Below are positions 18,318 to 27,537 of a DNA stretch of 64,000 nt, in pieces; within the stretch, counting starts at the first letter, position 1, and the number at the start of each line of letters is the position of its first letter. The stretch is from contig JAIBCB010000002.1 of NCBI GenBank assembly GCA_019694355.1, forward strand, positions 1 to 64,000, given 5' to 3'. The notes beneath the pieces were generated by a model. It did not search any database. It was not told the origin of the DNA and saw only the letters and a program-made list of their open reading frames with translations. Source of the stretch: Pyrinomonadaceae bacterium. Its GTDB lineage: Bacteria > Acidobacteriota > Blastocatellia > Pyrinomonadales > Pyrinomonadaceae. The position numbers and the translations under genes were made by a program.

Positions 18318-19106
18318 ATGCGAAAGCAAGAAATTGATATTCAGGCCATGCGGGTTGCCAAGCCGTGCTCTGCCGCTTGGGAAGCAATGACCGGCGACGA
18401 GCGTTCGCGGATGTGCTCACAATGTTCTACGCGCGTTTATAACATTGAAGGGATGACGGCGCCGGAGGTCCAGAACCTTGTCCTCGATTACGAGGGACGA
18501 CTATGCATTCGACTGCACCGGCGTGCCGACGGCACCGTAATAACAAAGGATTGCCCGAAAGGCCTTCAGCAAGTGCGAAAGCGCGTCTTTGGTATCGCTG
18601 CAGCGGCATTTGCTGCCGTACTTGGCCTTTTCTCGATCTCTTTCGGCCAGAAAGGCCATCCGGATCCGACCCGGCTTATTCCCGGAGCAACCGTCGAGCG
18701 GATCTATCCTACGGATGAGGATAAGAATACCTCGATCCGCGGAACTGCGGTTGATATGCACGGAGCGGTGATGCCAGGCATAAAGGTTTCGATCTTTCGG
18801 GCCGACAGCAAAAAGAAGAAGCCGGAAAAGAAGGTCATTTCTGATATGCGAGGCGTGTTCATTGTTCCAACCTTGCCCGATGGTGAGTATCGCCTCGAGG
18901 CGGGAATGACCGGCTTTCGAACGATCAAGGTCAAAAACCTTTCCATAGTGGCCAACAGTATTCTAAATATTGATCTTCGGTTTGAGGTTGCGGGCGATGT
19001 TGTAACCGTCGGCATCTTCTTGCCGAACGACAACTCTATCGACCCAACATCAAGCTCGGTTGATACGACGATCACCCGCGAGATGATCGAAAGGCTGCCG
19101 CATTAG
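18318..19106 (+). CDS. Membrane protein: Cys-rich N-terminus plus carboxypeptidase-like regulatory domain
   Basis: 262 residues. The cytoplasmic N-terminus has a cysteine pattern (Cys17, Cys33, Cys36, Cys63, Cys79) in MRVAKPCSAAWEAMTGDERS and RMCSQCSTRVYNI; a zinc or redox role is possible. A single hydrophobic helix (about 88-110) is followed by an exported beta-sandwich with the words IRGTAVDMHGAVMPGIKVSIF and RGVFIVPTLPDGEYRLEA, typical of the carboxypeptidase-regulatory fold. The end (TTITREMIERLPH) resembles the junction that precedes a TonB-dependent plug, but no receptor follows, so this could be a shortened relative. Confidence 0.6.
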   Translation: MRKQEIDIQAMRVAKPCSAAWEAMTGDERSRMCSQCSTRVYNIEGMTAPEVQNLVLDYEGRLCIRLHRRADGTVITKDCPKGLQQVRKRVFGIAAAAFAAVLGLFSISFGQKGHPDPTRLIPGATVERIYPTDEDKNTSIRGTAVDMHGAVMPGIKVSIFRADSKKKKPEKKVISDMRGVFIVPTLPDGEYRLEAGMTGFRTIKVKNLSIVANSILNIDLRFEVAGDVVTVGIFLPNDNSIDPTSSSVDTTITREMIERLPH

Positions 19107-19141
19107 GTAGATCGACCAATTTCCGAGCAGATCGAACGCAA

Positions 19142-19183
19142 ATGTCGCCGGCCTTCATAAGAAGGACCGGCGACATCGATTTT
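19142..19183. terminator. Two-sided hairpin terminator between convergent genes
   Basis: ATGTCGCCGG (19142-19151) pairs perfectly with CCGGCGACAT (19167-19176), extended by CCTT/AAGG inside with one bulged A. The loop is 6 nt, and CGATTTT follows on the plus side. It lies between genes ending at 19106 (+) and 19200 (-) and can serve both. Confidence 0.75.
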
Positions 19184-19199
19184 GACACTAACAGTATTG

Positions 19200-21110
19200 C
19201 TAGAACTGCGGCTGTTTCAGTATCGCGGCCACGGCGTTGAAGCGGGCGGTGTCGGCTGCATTCTTTGAAGCAGCGGCCGCCTTCTCGACAACCGCAACAG
19301 ACTTCGCAAGGCCTTTGCCGTTCTTTGACCTTTCGGCCTTGTCGAGCGCCTTGCGAATCTTCGAAGCGTCTTTTGCGGAGATCGCTGAATCGCGTTCGAG
19401 CTGATCGAGATAAGCCTTTGCTACGACCGGCTTGTTCGCCCAGACGATACGCTGCTGACTCTGAACGTTCCATTCAGGCAGATGCACCGTCTTCGCCGCA
19501 TCGATCTCGTTCTGCGTAAGGAACTTTGTCGGCGTCAGCTCAAAGACGTCCAGGCCGCGGGCGATCTCCGAACCGTAGATCTTGCCGTTGTACCAATACG
19601 TTGACCAGTAGCCGCCGAGGACCAGGGTTTTCGGATCGACCGGGCCGCGGTCAAAGTACGCGATCTCAAAAGGCTTCGACGCGTCGGTAAAGTCCATTAT
19701 CGAGACACCGCCCTGATACCACGCCTGCACCTTGATATCGCGTCCCGGCACAGGAACGAGCGAACCGTTATGAGCAACGCAATTCTCCTGCTCGGTCTGT
19801 GCAGCAGGCATCTTGTAGTAGCTTTCGAATTTCAGCTTGTCATCGACGATGTCGAAGACCGCGTCAGCACCCCAAACGTTCGGGTCTGTCGCACGGCATC
19901 GTGCTCCCATTCCGCCGCCCCATTCATCGGTGAAGACGACCTTCTTGCCGTCGTTCGAGAATGCGGCCGAGTGCCAATAGGCGTAGTTCGGATCATTCAC
20001 GGCGTCGATGCGTTTCGGGTTCGCAGGATCGCGAATATCGAGCAGAAGGCCGTTGCCTGAACACGCACCTGCCGCCAAACCGATCTCGGGATAGACCGTG
20101 ATGTCGTGGCACTGGTCGCTGAATTCGGCCTTGCCCTTGTTCGCGTGCGAACCGCCATCGCTAAGTCCGTTGTATGCTCCGGTTCTCGGATCGATAAAGA
20201 CACGCGGACTCGCAACGATCTTTGCATCCTGCGGAGCTGCGACAGGAACCTTGATCACATCGATTCGAAACAGAGCCGTGTTCGGATCTTTCGCCGGATC
20301 ACCGCCCGAACATCCGGCCATTTCTTCGTCCTGACGAACGAATGATGTTCCGGAAACATAGACATAAATGTTGGCCGGATCTTTTGGATCCGGAACAAGC
20401 GTGTGTGTATGCGAACCGCGGCAGGTTTGGATCGCGGCGACCTGTTTCGGTGCTTTTATGTCCGAGATGTCAAAGATTCGCACGCCGCGAAAACGCTCTT
20501 TATTTGCTGCCGGCAAGCCCGGAGTTGTCGGCGGTGGGAAGCCTTGCTCGCCGCAATCGAGACGGCCGTTGGGCATCTCGACCGACATAAAGAGCAAGTT
20601 CTTAAAGACGGAAACATCGCCCTGTCCGCCCGGACACGGCATCGATGTCACGAGTTCGGCCTTTGCCGGATCGGCGATATTGTAAATGTTCACGCCGTAG
20701 AAATTTCCGAGGAAAAGATAGTTGCCCTGAAAGGCAATGTCGGAATTTGCAAAAGCGAGCGGAGCAAATGACATCTTCAACGCTTCGGGTATCTTTGCAT
20801 CGGCCGGGATACCGAGCGAGGTCAAGGCCTTCGCGACCATCGGACTGTTCGGATCGGTGCCCACGTCAAATGCAGAGGGCTTTTTGAGCAGGAGCAGATG
20901 CTTCATTCCGAATGCCGCTTCGCCGGCATCAAAAACACCGGGTTTAAGGTGAGCACGCGGGTCATTGGCATTTGAACCTGTCATTCCGGGCGGGAGAGCC
21001 GGTGCTGCCTGCGGCGGGCCTTGTGCAAGCACGGCCGCCGCAAAGCCGATCGACACGAACGCCAAGACGGCGATCGATAGAAGTAAATTCGATAAGTTTC
21101 GGGTCTTCAT
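19200..21110 (-). CDS. Secreted LVIVD-repeat beta-propeller protein
   Basis: 636 residues with a signal peptide (about 1-30). The body is a run of LVIVD-like blades (GNYLFLGNFYGVNIYNIADPA, RGVRIFDISDIKAPKQVA, NGLLLDIRDPANPKRIDA, GGVSIMDFTDASKPFEIAY), so a seven-bladed propeller at the cell surface or in the periplasm is expected. Several conserved His/Cys (SHTHTLV, DQCHDITVYPE) could hold metal. A helical lysine/alanine-rich tail follows from about 575. It lies 3 bp downstream of a DUF305 gene; that pairing suggests a joint metal- or redox-related task, which is inference. Confidence 0.8.
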   Translation of the reverse strand: MKTRNLSNLLLSIAVLAFVSIGFAAAVLAQGPPQAAPALPPGMTGSNANDPRAHLKPGVFDAGEAAFGMKHLLLLKKPSAFDVGTDPNSPMVAKALTSLGIPADAKIPEALKMSFAPLAFANSDIAFQGNYLFLGNFYGVNIYNIADPAKAELVTSMPCPGGQGDVSVFKNLLFMSVEMPNGRLDCGEQGFPPPTTPGLPAANKERFRGVRIFDISDIKAPKQVAAIQTCRGSHTHTLVPDPKDPANIYVYVSGTSFVRQDEEMAGCSGGDPAKDPNTALFRIDVIKVPVAAPQDAKIVASPRVFIDPRTGAYNGLSDGGSHANKGKAEFSDQCHDITVYPEIGLAAGACSGNGLLLDIRDPANPKRIDAVNDPNYAYWHSAAFSNDGKKVVFTDEWGGGMGARCRATDPNVWGADAVFDIVDDKLKFESYYKMPAAQTEQENCVAHNGSLVPVPGRDIKVQAWYQGGVSIMDFTDASKPFEIAYFDRGPVDPKTLVLGGYWSTYWYNGKIYGSEIARGLDVFELTPTKFLTQNEIDAAKTVHLPEWNVQSQQRIVWANKPVVAKAYLDQLERDSAISAKDASKIRKALDKAERSKNGKGLAKSVAVVEKAAAASKNAADTARFNAVAAILKQPQF

Positions 21111-21113
21111 TTT

Positions 21114-21800
21114 TTACTGTTTCTCTCCCAACATTTTCTCCATAATTCGGATCTCGGCCCGCTGGCCGCTGTCAACATCTGTCGCAAAGTTAAAAAGTTC
21201 GGCATCCTGGCCGCTTCCCGGTGTGTCAAAAAGCTCCTTGACCATCGTAAGCGCGCCGCCGTGGTGCTGTATCATTCCCGTCAAGAAAAGCCGGTCAAAT
21301 TCTGCACCGCTTGCAGCCTTTAATGCTGCCATCTGCTCCGGGGTGAGCATGCCGGGCATCATCATATTGTGGTGCATATGCTCCATACCGCTCATCCCGG
21401 ACATATCCATTCCCGCCATCTTCATTTCGGCGGGCTGGCCGCGGGCGGCAAGCCAACGCTTCATAAAGTTCATCTCATCGGATTGCGATTGGCTGATTCG
21501 TGCGCCAAGACGGCGAAGGTCCGGGTTGGTCGTCCGTCCTTCCATCAAAGCCACCATTTCGACCGCCTGAGCGTGGTGCATTATCATCCCCTGCATGAAC
21601 TCGATGTCCTTTTTGGACAAGGGCGGCGGCAGCGGCCGTGTGTTCGCAGGCAAGACCTTGCTCGGCTCGCCCGGCGCACCGGGACGCACGATCACCGGCC
21701 CCGTTGATTGTGAAAATGCAGGCAATGCGAGCAATACAAAGGCCAATACAACGAGCGGCAAAGACATCTTTGCCCTTTCTTGTTTCTTAGTGGATGCCAT
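21114..21800 (-). CDS. Secreted DUF305 protein
   Basis: 228 residues with a signal peptide whose basic start (MASTKKQERAK) supports the ATG at 21800 over the internal one at 21767. Two halves of the ferritin-like DUF305 bundle are visible: FMQGMIMHHAQAVEMVALM and LFLTGMIQHHGGALTMVKEL, both with the M-x2-HH motif. Between them lies a methionine/histidine-rich segment (MKMAGMDMSGMSGMEHMHHN), suggestive of copper or silver binding. First gene of an operon with the LVIVD protein. Confidence 0.88.
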   Translation of the reverse strand: MASTKKQERAKMSLPLVVLAFVLLALPAFSQSTGPVIVRPGAPGEPSKVLPANTRPLPPPLSKKDIEFMQGMIMHHAQAVEMVALMEGRTTNPDLRRLGARISQSQSDEMNFMKRWLAARGQPAEMKMAGMDMSGMSGMEHMHHNMMMPGMLTPEQMAALKAASGAEFDRLFLTGMIQHHGGALTMVKELFDTPGSGQDAELFNFATDVDSGQRAEIRIMEKMLGEKQ

Positions 21801-21863
21801 AAGCGTATTCGCGACTTTAGCACAAATACGCAGGAATTGATGAGAAAGTTCCGCTCGGAAACC

Positions 21864-22301
21864 TCACGATGGAGGAAATTGAAGATGTTCTTCGAGAAAT
21901 GGATTCAGCACGGTCACTCCGCGATAAATACCGCCCGAATGCAGGTCCTCGGAGTATATGTATTTGCAGTTCGCCTTCTCAGCAGCGGCGACGATCAATG
22001 AATCCCAAAATGAGAGCTGCGAAACCAGACTGATATCAATAGCTTCCTCGATCAGCAGCAGGTCGATATTCACGATCTCCAGCGTGCGAAAGCTGTGAAT
22101 AAGATGCCTGACAATGTGCTTGTCGGCCTTCAGCTTGGATACCGCGACAGAGTATAGTTCCTGAATCACCTGAGTTGAAATGATCGAATGATGCTGTGGA
22201 GCCAGACCACCTAAAACTTGCCTGGCTCGTGCCTTTTTATCAGGATCCCAATCGTCGATCGAATAGACAAAAATATTCGTATCGATGAAAATCTTAGACA
22301 C
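21864..22301 (-). CDS. vapC: PIN-domain toxin (VapC-like)
   Basis: A 145-residue PIN-domain ribonuclease toxin. The first acidic residue is Asp7 in KIFIDTNIFVYSID; further acids are at VIQEL, SFWDSLIVAAA and YSEDL, completing the PIN metal site. The GTG start at 22301 lies within the last codons of the antitoxin gene (its stop is 22294-22296), an 8-bp overlap typical of coupled toxin-antitoxin pairs. The frame is open further upstream but would only shadow the antitoxin. VapC toxins cleave tRNA or rRNA; the target here cannot be read. Confidence 0.85.
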   Translation of the reverse strand: MSKIFIDTNIFVYSIDDWDPDKKARARQVLGGLAPQHHSIISTQVIQELYSVAVSKLKADKHIVRHLIHSFRTLEIVNIDLLLIEEAIDISLVSQLSFWDSLIVAAAEKANCKYIYSEDLHSGGIYRGVTVLNPFLEEHLQFPPS

Positions 22302-22518
22302 GGTAAAGTTCCTCTCTTGTCCAACGCTCGCCATCGGACGAGACTTTAAGCTTGTCCATGATTTCGAACATCTCATCAAATTGACCTTTGCCTTTTCGCG
22401 TCACAGCATTCTCCAACAGTCGTCGAACGAGCGAATTTAATGAAATGTTATGGCTTCGCGCATATTCACGGCCAGCGGTCAAAAGGTCATCGTCAATGGA
22501 TAAGGTGATGTTCTTCAT
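22294..22518 (-). CDS. vapB: Ribbon-helix-helix antitoxin (VapB-like)
   Basis: A 74-residue protein whose first half is a ribbon-helix-helix DNA-binding domain (MKNITLSIDDDLLTAGREYA, then NISLNSLVRRLLENAV). The tail (EMFEIMDKLKVSSDGERWTREELYRV) would wrap the toxin. The ATG at 22518 fits the fold start exactly; earlier in-frame starts would lie inside the promoter. It is expected to bind the direct repeats directly upstream and repress the pair. Confidence 0.85.
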   Translation of the reverse strand: MKNITLSIDDDLLTAGREYARSHNISLNSLVRRLLENAVTRKGKGQFDEMFEIMDKLKVSSDGERWTREELYRV

Positions 22519-22555
22519 GTTACACATAATACGTGCACACATAAAACAAAGTCAA
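22519..22555 (-). promoter_or_regulatory. vapBC promoter with direct-repeat operator
   Basis: Read on the minus strand: TTGACT (22555-22550), an 18-bp spacer, then TATTAT (22531-22526). The 8-mer TTATGTGT occurs twice (22544-22537 and 22529-22522), 15 bp apart, covering the spacer and -10; these are good candidate half-sites for the antitoxin. Only 7 bp separate the -10 from the ATG, so the message should start at or next to the start codon. Confidence 0.7.
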
Positions 22556-22572
22556 GGCAATTTCCAGATGTT

Positions 22573-22860
22573 CTATGTCAACTCCGACCACCAATACGCG
22601 AACCTACCGACAACATAGAACAAGACCGCGTTTATAAACGCGCCCAATAGTACGGCTAAATTTCCAAGATTTACGTCCAGAAATGTAGCAAGCAGAACGA
22701 ACAAAAGACTCCATGGAAAGGTGGCAATCACGGCGAGGAGGAAAACGTATCCTTCGTCCGACAATAGAGAAAGAATGCCCGGAATTGCTGCAATCAGAAA
22801 ATAGATGGCTGCCGGCAGAATCGCGTTTCGCGGGGGACGATTGAACAGCCACAAAATCAT
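22573..22860 (-). CDS. Small multi-pass membrane protein, 5' end probably frameshifted
   Basis: As it stands, 95 residues with three hydrophobic segments (AILPAAIYFLIAAIPGIL, YVFLLAVIATFPWSLLFVLLA and LAVLLGAFINAVLFYVVG). Family unknown. In-frame codons upstream of the ATG at 22860 read like another membrane helix (NISLFAGVAIGAISFAS) but have no ATG, GTG or TTG. An ATG at 22940 in the neighbouring frame would lead straight into that helix if the A6/T6 run at 22923-22928 had one more base. The complete gene would start 17 bp after the E1 gene stop and encode about 122 residues. Confidence 0.55.
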   Translation of the reverse strand: MILWLFNRPPRNAILPAAIYFLIAAIPGILSLLSDEGYVFLLAVIATFPWSLLFVLLATFLDVNLGNLAVLLGAFINAVLFYVVGRFAYWWSELT

Positions 22861-22956
22861 CGACGCGAAGCTGATCGCGCCAATCGCGACTCCTGCAAAG
22901 AGACTAATATTTCCGCTCCATGAAAAAACAAAAGTGTCATGGCGAAAACCGTGTTT

Positions 22957-25119
22957 TCAGTACTTCATCAACTCCCGGACCGCCGACTCAACATCCTCGG
23001 ACTGCGGTAGGATAAAGTCTTCCAACTGCGGAGCGTAGCCAACGAAGGTATCGGTTGCTGCGACTCGGCGGACGGGGGCATCGAGATACTCGAAGAGTTC
23101 GTCGGAGATACGTGCCGCGATCTCTGCTCCGTAGCCGAATGACATCGAATCTTCGTGTGCCACGATCACGCGCGAGGTCTTCTTGACGGTTGCGGCGATC
23201 GCTTCCCAATCGTATGGAACGAGCGTGCGCAGGTCGATGATCTCGACCGAGACGCCTTGCTGTTCGAGGCGTTTTGCGGCTTGGTTCGAACGTTCGACGA
23301 GAGCGCCGAATGTGATGATCGAAATATCCGAGCCTTCGCGGACCGTCCTTGCCTTGCCGAACGGGATCAGAAACTCGCTCGATGGATATTCCGACTTGTT
23401 ATAGACCTGACGGTAAAGGTGCTTATGTTCAAGGAACATCACAGGGTCGTCGCAGCGGATCGCCGTGCGGAGAAGACCATTCGCATCGAGGGCGTTCGAT
23501 GGATAGGCGATCATCAGACCGGGCGTGTGCGAAAAGAGCGTCGTGCCGGATTGCGAGTGATAGACGGCACCGCCTTTTAAGTAGCCGCCGACCGGAACGC
23601 GCATAACGAGAGGACATTTCGTGTCGCCATCCGAACGCCAACGCGTGACGGCGACCTCGTTTCTGATCTGGTGGAATGCCGGAAAGATATAGTCGAAGAA
23701 CTGAATCTCGACGACCGGTTTCAAGCCACGAATCGCCATGCCGACCGCACGCCCGATGATGTTCGCTTCGGCGAGCGGCGAATTAAAGACGCGCGCCGAA
23801 CCGAATTTTCGCTGGAGATTGGCCGTTACTTTGAACACGCCGCCTTTGCCTTTAACGCGGTCGAGATACTCTTCACGCGAGGCATCGGCAACGTCTTCAC
23901 CAAAGACGACGATGCGCTCGTCGCGTTCCATTTCCTCGTGCAGGCAGCGGTTAATTAGATCGACCATCGTGCCGGCGTTGCCCGAAAGCTCGGCACCGGA
24001 TTCGGTATCAAAAAGCTGGCGGTCGGTCGGATCGACATCCGGCGAAAACACATTGCGAAGGGCCGTTTCCGGTGCTGGCTGCGGTGTTTCGACGGCTATG
24101 TCAGCCGCGGCGTTGACCTCGGCATCGACCTCCTTTCGCAGAGCTTCGAGAGCTTCGCTCGACGCGATGCCTTCCTGCATCAAGAACGCGGCGAAGGTCG
24201 TTATCGGGTCGATCGCGGCCTCGGCCTGACGCTCTTCTTCGGGGCGATAGAGCTTTTCGTCGTCCGAGAGCGAGTGCGAATACGGGCGTATGACCTTTGC
24301 GTGGATGAACGCCGGGCCTTTGCGTTCGCGGCAATATTCGACCGCACGTTTGAACGCGGCGTACGAGGCGATCGGGTCGGTGCCGTCAACATTCTGAATA
24401 TAAAGGTCGGGGAATCCGACAACGAGTTTCGAGACATCGCCGCCCGCGGTTCCGACCTCTACCGGTGTCGAGATCGCGTAGCCATTATCCTCGACGACGA
24501 AGATCACCGGCAGTTTTAGGTTTGACGCCGTGTTCAGAGCTTCCCACCATTCGCCCTCGCTTGTCGTGCCGTCGCCGACCGACATATAGACGACCTCGTC
24601 GCCTTTATAGCCAACGATCTTGTCCTGCAAACCTTTGACGAGCGACGCGCGATAGCCCGCCTCGGCGGCACCGACGGAATGCAGTGCCTGCGTGCCTGTG
24701 CAGGACGATTGCGAAGGAACGTTGAGTTCCTTCTTACCCCAGTGCGAAGGCATCTGACGGCCGTGCGAATTTGGATCGACCTCGGCGCCGACCGCGGAAT
24801 AGAGCATCTCCTGAGCCGTCATCCCAAGCCCAAGCATCAGCGCACGGTCGCGATAATACGGAAAGAACCAATCGTATGCGGGCTTCATCGCGAGGGCCGC
24901 ACCGACGAGCATCGCTTCGTGGCCGGCACCCGAAATTTGAAAGAAGATCTTGTTCTGACCCTTTAGCTGTATCTCCTTGTCGTCAATTCGACGCGAAAGG
25001 TACATCGTGCGGTAAAGCCCGACGAGTGTTTTGGCGTCGAGGCCTTCGTATTTGTCGCCCTTCGCCGCGGGCTCTGCCAAATTTGTGTTCCTATCGATCT
25101 TTTCGGATGCTGTTGCCAT
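22957..25119 (-). CDS. 2-oxoacid dehydrogenase E1, alpha and beta parts fused
   Basis: 720 residues. The first half is the thiamine-diphosphate alpha part ([22 protein letters not shown]; ThDP motif [25 protein letters not shown]). The second half, from about residue 370, is the beta part ([51 protein letters not shown]). Such E1 enzymes decarboxylate pyruvate, acetoin or branched-chain 2-oxoacids and pass the acyl group to E2; E2 and E3 genes are not in the window. The frame is open to 25326, but the ATG at 25119 with AAGGAACC upstream fits the family start. Confidence 0.9.
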   Translation of the reverse strand: MATASEKIDRNTNLAEPAAKGDKYEGLDAKTLVGLYRTMYLSRRIDDKEIQLKGQNKIFFQISGAGHEAMLVGAALAMKPAYDWFFPYYRDRALMLGLGMTAQEMLYSAVGAEVDPNSHGRQMPSHWGKKELNVPSQSSCTGTQALHSVGAAEAGYRASLVKGLQDKIVGYKGDEVVYMSVGDGTTSEGEWWEALNTASNLKLPVIFVVEDNGYAISTPVEVGTAGGDVSKLVVGFPDLYIQNVDGTDPIASYAAFKRAVEYCRERKGPAFIHAKVIRPYSHSLSDDEKLYRPEEERQAEAAIDPITTFAAFLMQEGIASSEALEALRKEVDAEVNAAADIAVETPQPAPETALRNVFSPDVDPTDRQLFDTESGAELSGNAGTMVDLINRCLHEEMERDERIVVFGEDVADASREEYLDRVKGKGGVFKVTANLQRKFGSARVFNSPLAEANIIGRAVGMAIRGLKPVVEIQFFDYIFPAFHQIRNEVAVTRWRSDGDTKCPLVMRVPVGGYLKGGAVYHSQSGTTLFSHTPGLMIAYPSNALDANGLLRTAIRCDDPVMFLEHKHLYRQVYNKSEYPSSEFLIPFGKARTVREGSDISIITFGALVERSNQAAKRLEQQGVSVEIIDLRTLVPYDWEAIAATVKKTSRVIVAHEDSMSFGYGAEIAARISDELFEYLDAPVRRVAATDTFVGYAPQLEDFILPQSEDVESAVRELMKY

Positions 25120-25281
25120 TAAAATCAGGTTCCTTGATAACAATAAGTTATAGTGCGAGTAACCTTTGATGATACCAAATCGGCAAAAATCGGGCAATTT
25201 AAGGTAGAAACCTGACCCTTTGGGAGAGAGTGCTTTCCCGCACATCGATGGGCAAAGCCAATGAAGTGCAGGAGCCAAACG

Positions 25282-25360
25282 TCCGAAATAGGGGATAAGG
25301 GATAAGTGCGTTGGCCGGACCTTCACACTTATCCCTTCAGACCTCTAACTTATTCCGAAA
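25282..25360. repeat. Imperfect hairpin element upstream of the E1 gene (family member 2)
   Basis: AAGGGATAAGTG (25297-25308) and CACTTATCCCTT (25326-25337) are perfect 12-bp arms around a 17-nt loop; TCCGAAATA and TATTCCGAA flank them. The right side (CTTATCcCTTC...AACTTATTCCGA) aligns with the right arm of the hairpin at 46906-46985. Between the E1 start (25119) and the M1 gene end (25368) no gene is seen. Confidence 0.6.
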
Positions 25361-25367
25361 CGGATGC

Positions 25368-27035
25368 CTATTGGGTTTTCAGCACCCAGCCGTCGGGATC
25401 GATCTTGGGCAGTGCTCCTGAATATGTTACCGAACCTTTGCCGTCGGGCATCTCGACGCGTTGTGTTTTGCCGTCGATGACGACATCGATCGGCATCGGG
25501 AACGGCATATTGTTCGGCGTTTCCCAACGCAGGAGCATCTTGCAGTTCGTCGTGCAGTCGGCCGGAACGGCCGTTACGAGTTTCGGCAGTTTTGGCTGAC
25601 GCAGATACATTTCGAAGATCCAATCGAGTTTCATTCCCGAATCTTTCTCGGCGGTGGTCAGGAAATCGTCCGTCGTAACGAGGCGTTCCTGGCGGCCGTC
25701 GGTATAAGATTCGTGTGCCTTGTCGGGATACGCCATATGGCGAAGCGCATTAAAGAACGCCTTGTCGCCGATCAGATAACGCAGCGTGTGCAGGAAATAC
25801 GCGCCCTTGCCGTAGATGTCGCCATCCGACTTCGTGTAATCCGGCTCGGCCATATAGACCTGATACGCGATCTTCGGTTCGCGAGGAGCGATGGGCTGCT
25901 TGTTACGGAATCTGGTCGCGGTCGCTGCGACCTTCTTCATATACGCATCCTTGCCGTGCAGATATTCCTGATAGAGCGCGTCCATATAGGATTGAAAACC
26001 CTCGTGGATCCAAAAATCACGCCAATCACTCGCCGTTACGAGGTTCGCCCAATATTCGTGACCGAATTCGTGCAGCAGGAGGAAATCCGTGCCGTCTGCA
26101 TCGTATTTGAAGTGGTTGCCGTAGGCGATATTCGTCGAATGCTCCATTCCAAGATGCGGCGTCTCCGAAATACCGACCTTCTGCGAGCGGAAAGGATACG
26201 GCCCCAAATAGTGCTCATAATATTTGAGATATTTCTTCTGCTCGGCGATCAGGCCCGCGGCCTTGTCGGCGTCCTCAGGCAGAACGTAGAAGAAGATCGG
26301 CATCACCGTTCCCGCTATCGAACGATACGAATCCTTGACGACCTTGTACGGAGCCGCGTTAAAAACGATCGAATAGTTAGCGATCGGGTTCGTCATCCGC
26401 CAGTTGTAGGTCGAGGTCTTGTCGCGGTTCTTCTTTATATCGACGAGTTTTCCGGGAGCTGTCGCATAGAGCGGATCGGGCACAGTGATGTGCATCGAGA
26501 CGGTCGCCGGTTTGTCCGAAGGATGATCCTTGCAAGGGAAGAGCAGATCGGCACCGTCATTCTGCAACGCGACCGAGATCCAGTCCGCACCGTCCTTTGT
26601 CTTTTCCCACATAAACCCGCCGACCCATGGCGGACGCGGCGCGACACGCGGAGTTCCCGAATAGACGATCTTCGTCTTTATCGTTTCGCCGACCTGTTTT
26701 GAATACGGGAAATATATGCGAATCTGCCCGTCCTTGCGAACATATCGCAGCGGCTGGCCGTTCTCTGTGACGGACTCGACCTGGTACGGCGTGTCGAGAT
26801 CGAGGACGATGACGTCCGAGGGAATGACCGTCTTTGCGGTCATCACAGTCGTGCCCGTGATCGACTTTGTCGCAGGATCCGCCTTCACAGAGATGTCGTA
26901 ATCCTGAACGTCAAAGACGGCCTGCTCGAACATAAGCGGCCCGCCGGTCTTCGTCGGTTTTGCTCCAAGCTCACGCTGGCCAAACGACGAGACCGCAAAC
27001 AACGCGATCACAGCAAACGCATAAAGTGCCTTCAT
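25368..27035 (-). CDS. Secreted M1-family aminopeptidase
   Basis: A 555-residue zinc metallopeptidase with a signal peptide (about 1-19). The zinc site is His322-Glu323-x2-His326 (LLHEFGHEYW) with Glu345 (IHEGF) 18 residues on. The substrate-amine segment ahead of it reads LGMEHST in place of the usual GAMEN. The N-terminal beta-sandwich (20-220) is typical. It lacks the long C-terminal helical domain of PepN, like other short bacterial M1 enzymes. Periplasmic or secreted peptide breakdown is likely. Its start overlaps the end of a broken gene at 27032. Confidence 0.88.
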   Translation of the reverse strand: MKALYAFAVIALFAVSSFGQRELGAKPTKTGGPLMFEQAVFDVQDYDISVKADPATKSITGTTVMTAKTVIPSDVIVLDLDTPYQVESVTENGQPLRYVRKDGQIRIYFPYSKQVGETIKTKIVYSGTPRVAPRPPWVGGFMWEKTKDGADWISVALQNDGADLLFPCKDHPSDKPATVSMHITVPDPLYATAPGKLVDIKKNRDKTSTYNWRMTNPIANYSIVFNAAPYKVVKDSYRSIAGTVMPIFFYVLPEDADKAAGLIAEQKKYLKYYEHYLGPYPFRSQKVGISETPHLGMEHSTNIAYGNHFKYDADGTDFLLLHEFGHEYWANLVTASDWRDFWIHEGFQSYMDALYQEYLHGKDAYMKKVAATATRFRNKQPIAPREPKIAYQVYMAEPDYTKSDGDIYGKGAYFLHTLRYLIGDKAFFNALRHMAYPDKAHESYTDGRQERLVTTDDFLTTAEKDSGMKLDWIFEMYLRQPKLPKLVTAVPADCTTNCKMLLRWETPNNMPFPMPIDVVIDGKTQRVEMPDGKGSVTYSGALPKIDPDGWVLKTQ

Positions 27036-27511
27036 AACACCGAAACTCCTTGAATTGTCGAATTAAAACTTTCTCTTAGCATACGCCAAAGTTGCCAAAA
27101 AGGTTTAGTCGGCAGGTATTGCTCCAAAGCCCTGTCAATGGTGATCTCCGGATCTTGCATTTCGTCCAAACGTTCAGACGCCAATTGTGCCAACCACAAC
27201 TTGAACGGCTCAGCTTTGGGCGACGGAATAGATTGAATGAGCCGGAAGATCTGCTCAGTATCGGCCACGTCGGTTTTATAAAATTTACCGTCTGACGATT
27301 GCAGCTTCAGTTGTCCGATTTTTTCGGACAACTCACTTCCTTCCTTTTTCAGCTTGGATTTCAGGTCATTCCAATATTTTCTAGGACGATCTGTTCCGGT
27401 CAGCACTTCAATTACATCAATTATCGAAATAAACCAAAGCTCTTTTTCAGGGTCCCAATGCGTACGAACCTGTGTTTGTTCAAATATTCGGATGGCATTT
27501 TCTTGTTCCAT
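27032..27511 (-). pseudogene. Truncated BRO/DinD-family protein remnant
   Basis: 159 residues open. The first ~125 match the Bro-N type start of DinD-like DNA-damage proteins: AIRIFEQTQVRTHWDPEKE, WFISIIDVIEVLTGTDRPRKYWNDLK and DPEITIDRALEQYL. Full proteins of this kind are roughly 270-290 residues and continue with a second helical domain. Here the match stops after LEQYL (around 27110), and the remaining ~30 residues run into the leader of the M1 gene. A 3' deletion is the simplest reading; a short functional form cannot be excluded. Confidence 0.65.
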
Positions 27512-27537
27512 ATAAGACGGTCACATTTGCCTTCGGG

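Noticed and set aside
22957-25326. A longer 789-residue E1 protein
   Set aside because: The first 69 codons lie in the intergenic hairpin element, and the family start with a ribosome site is the ATG at 25119.
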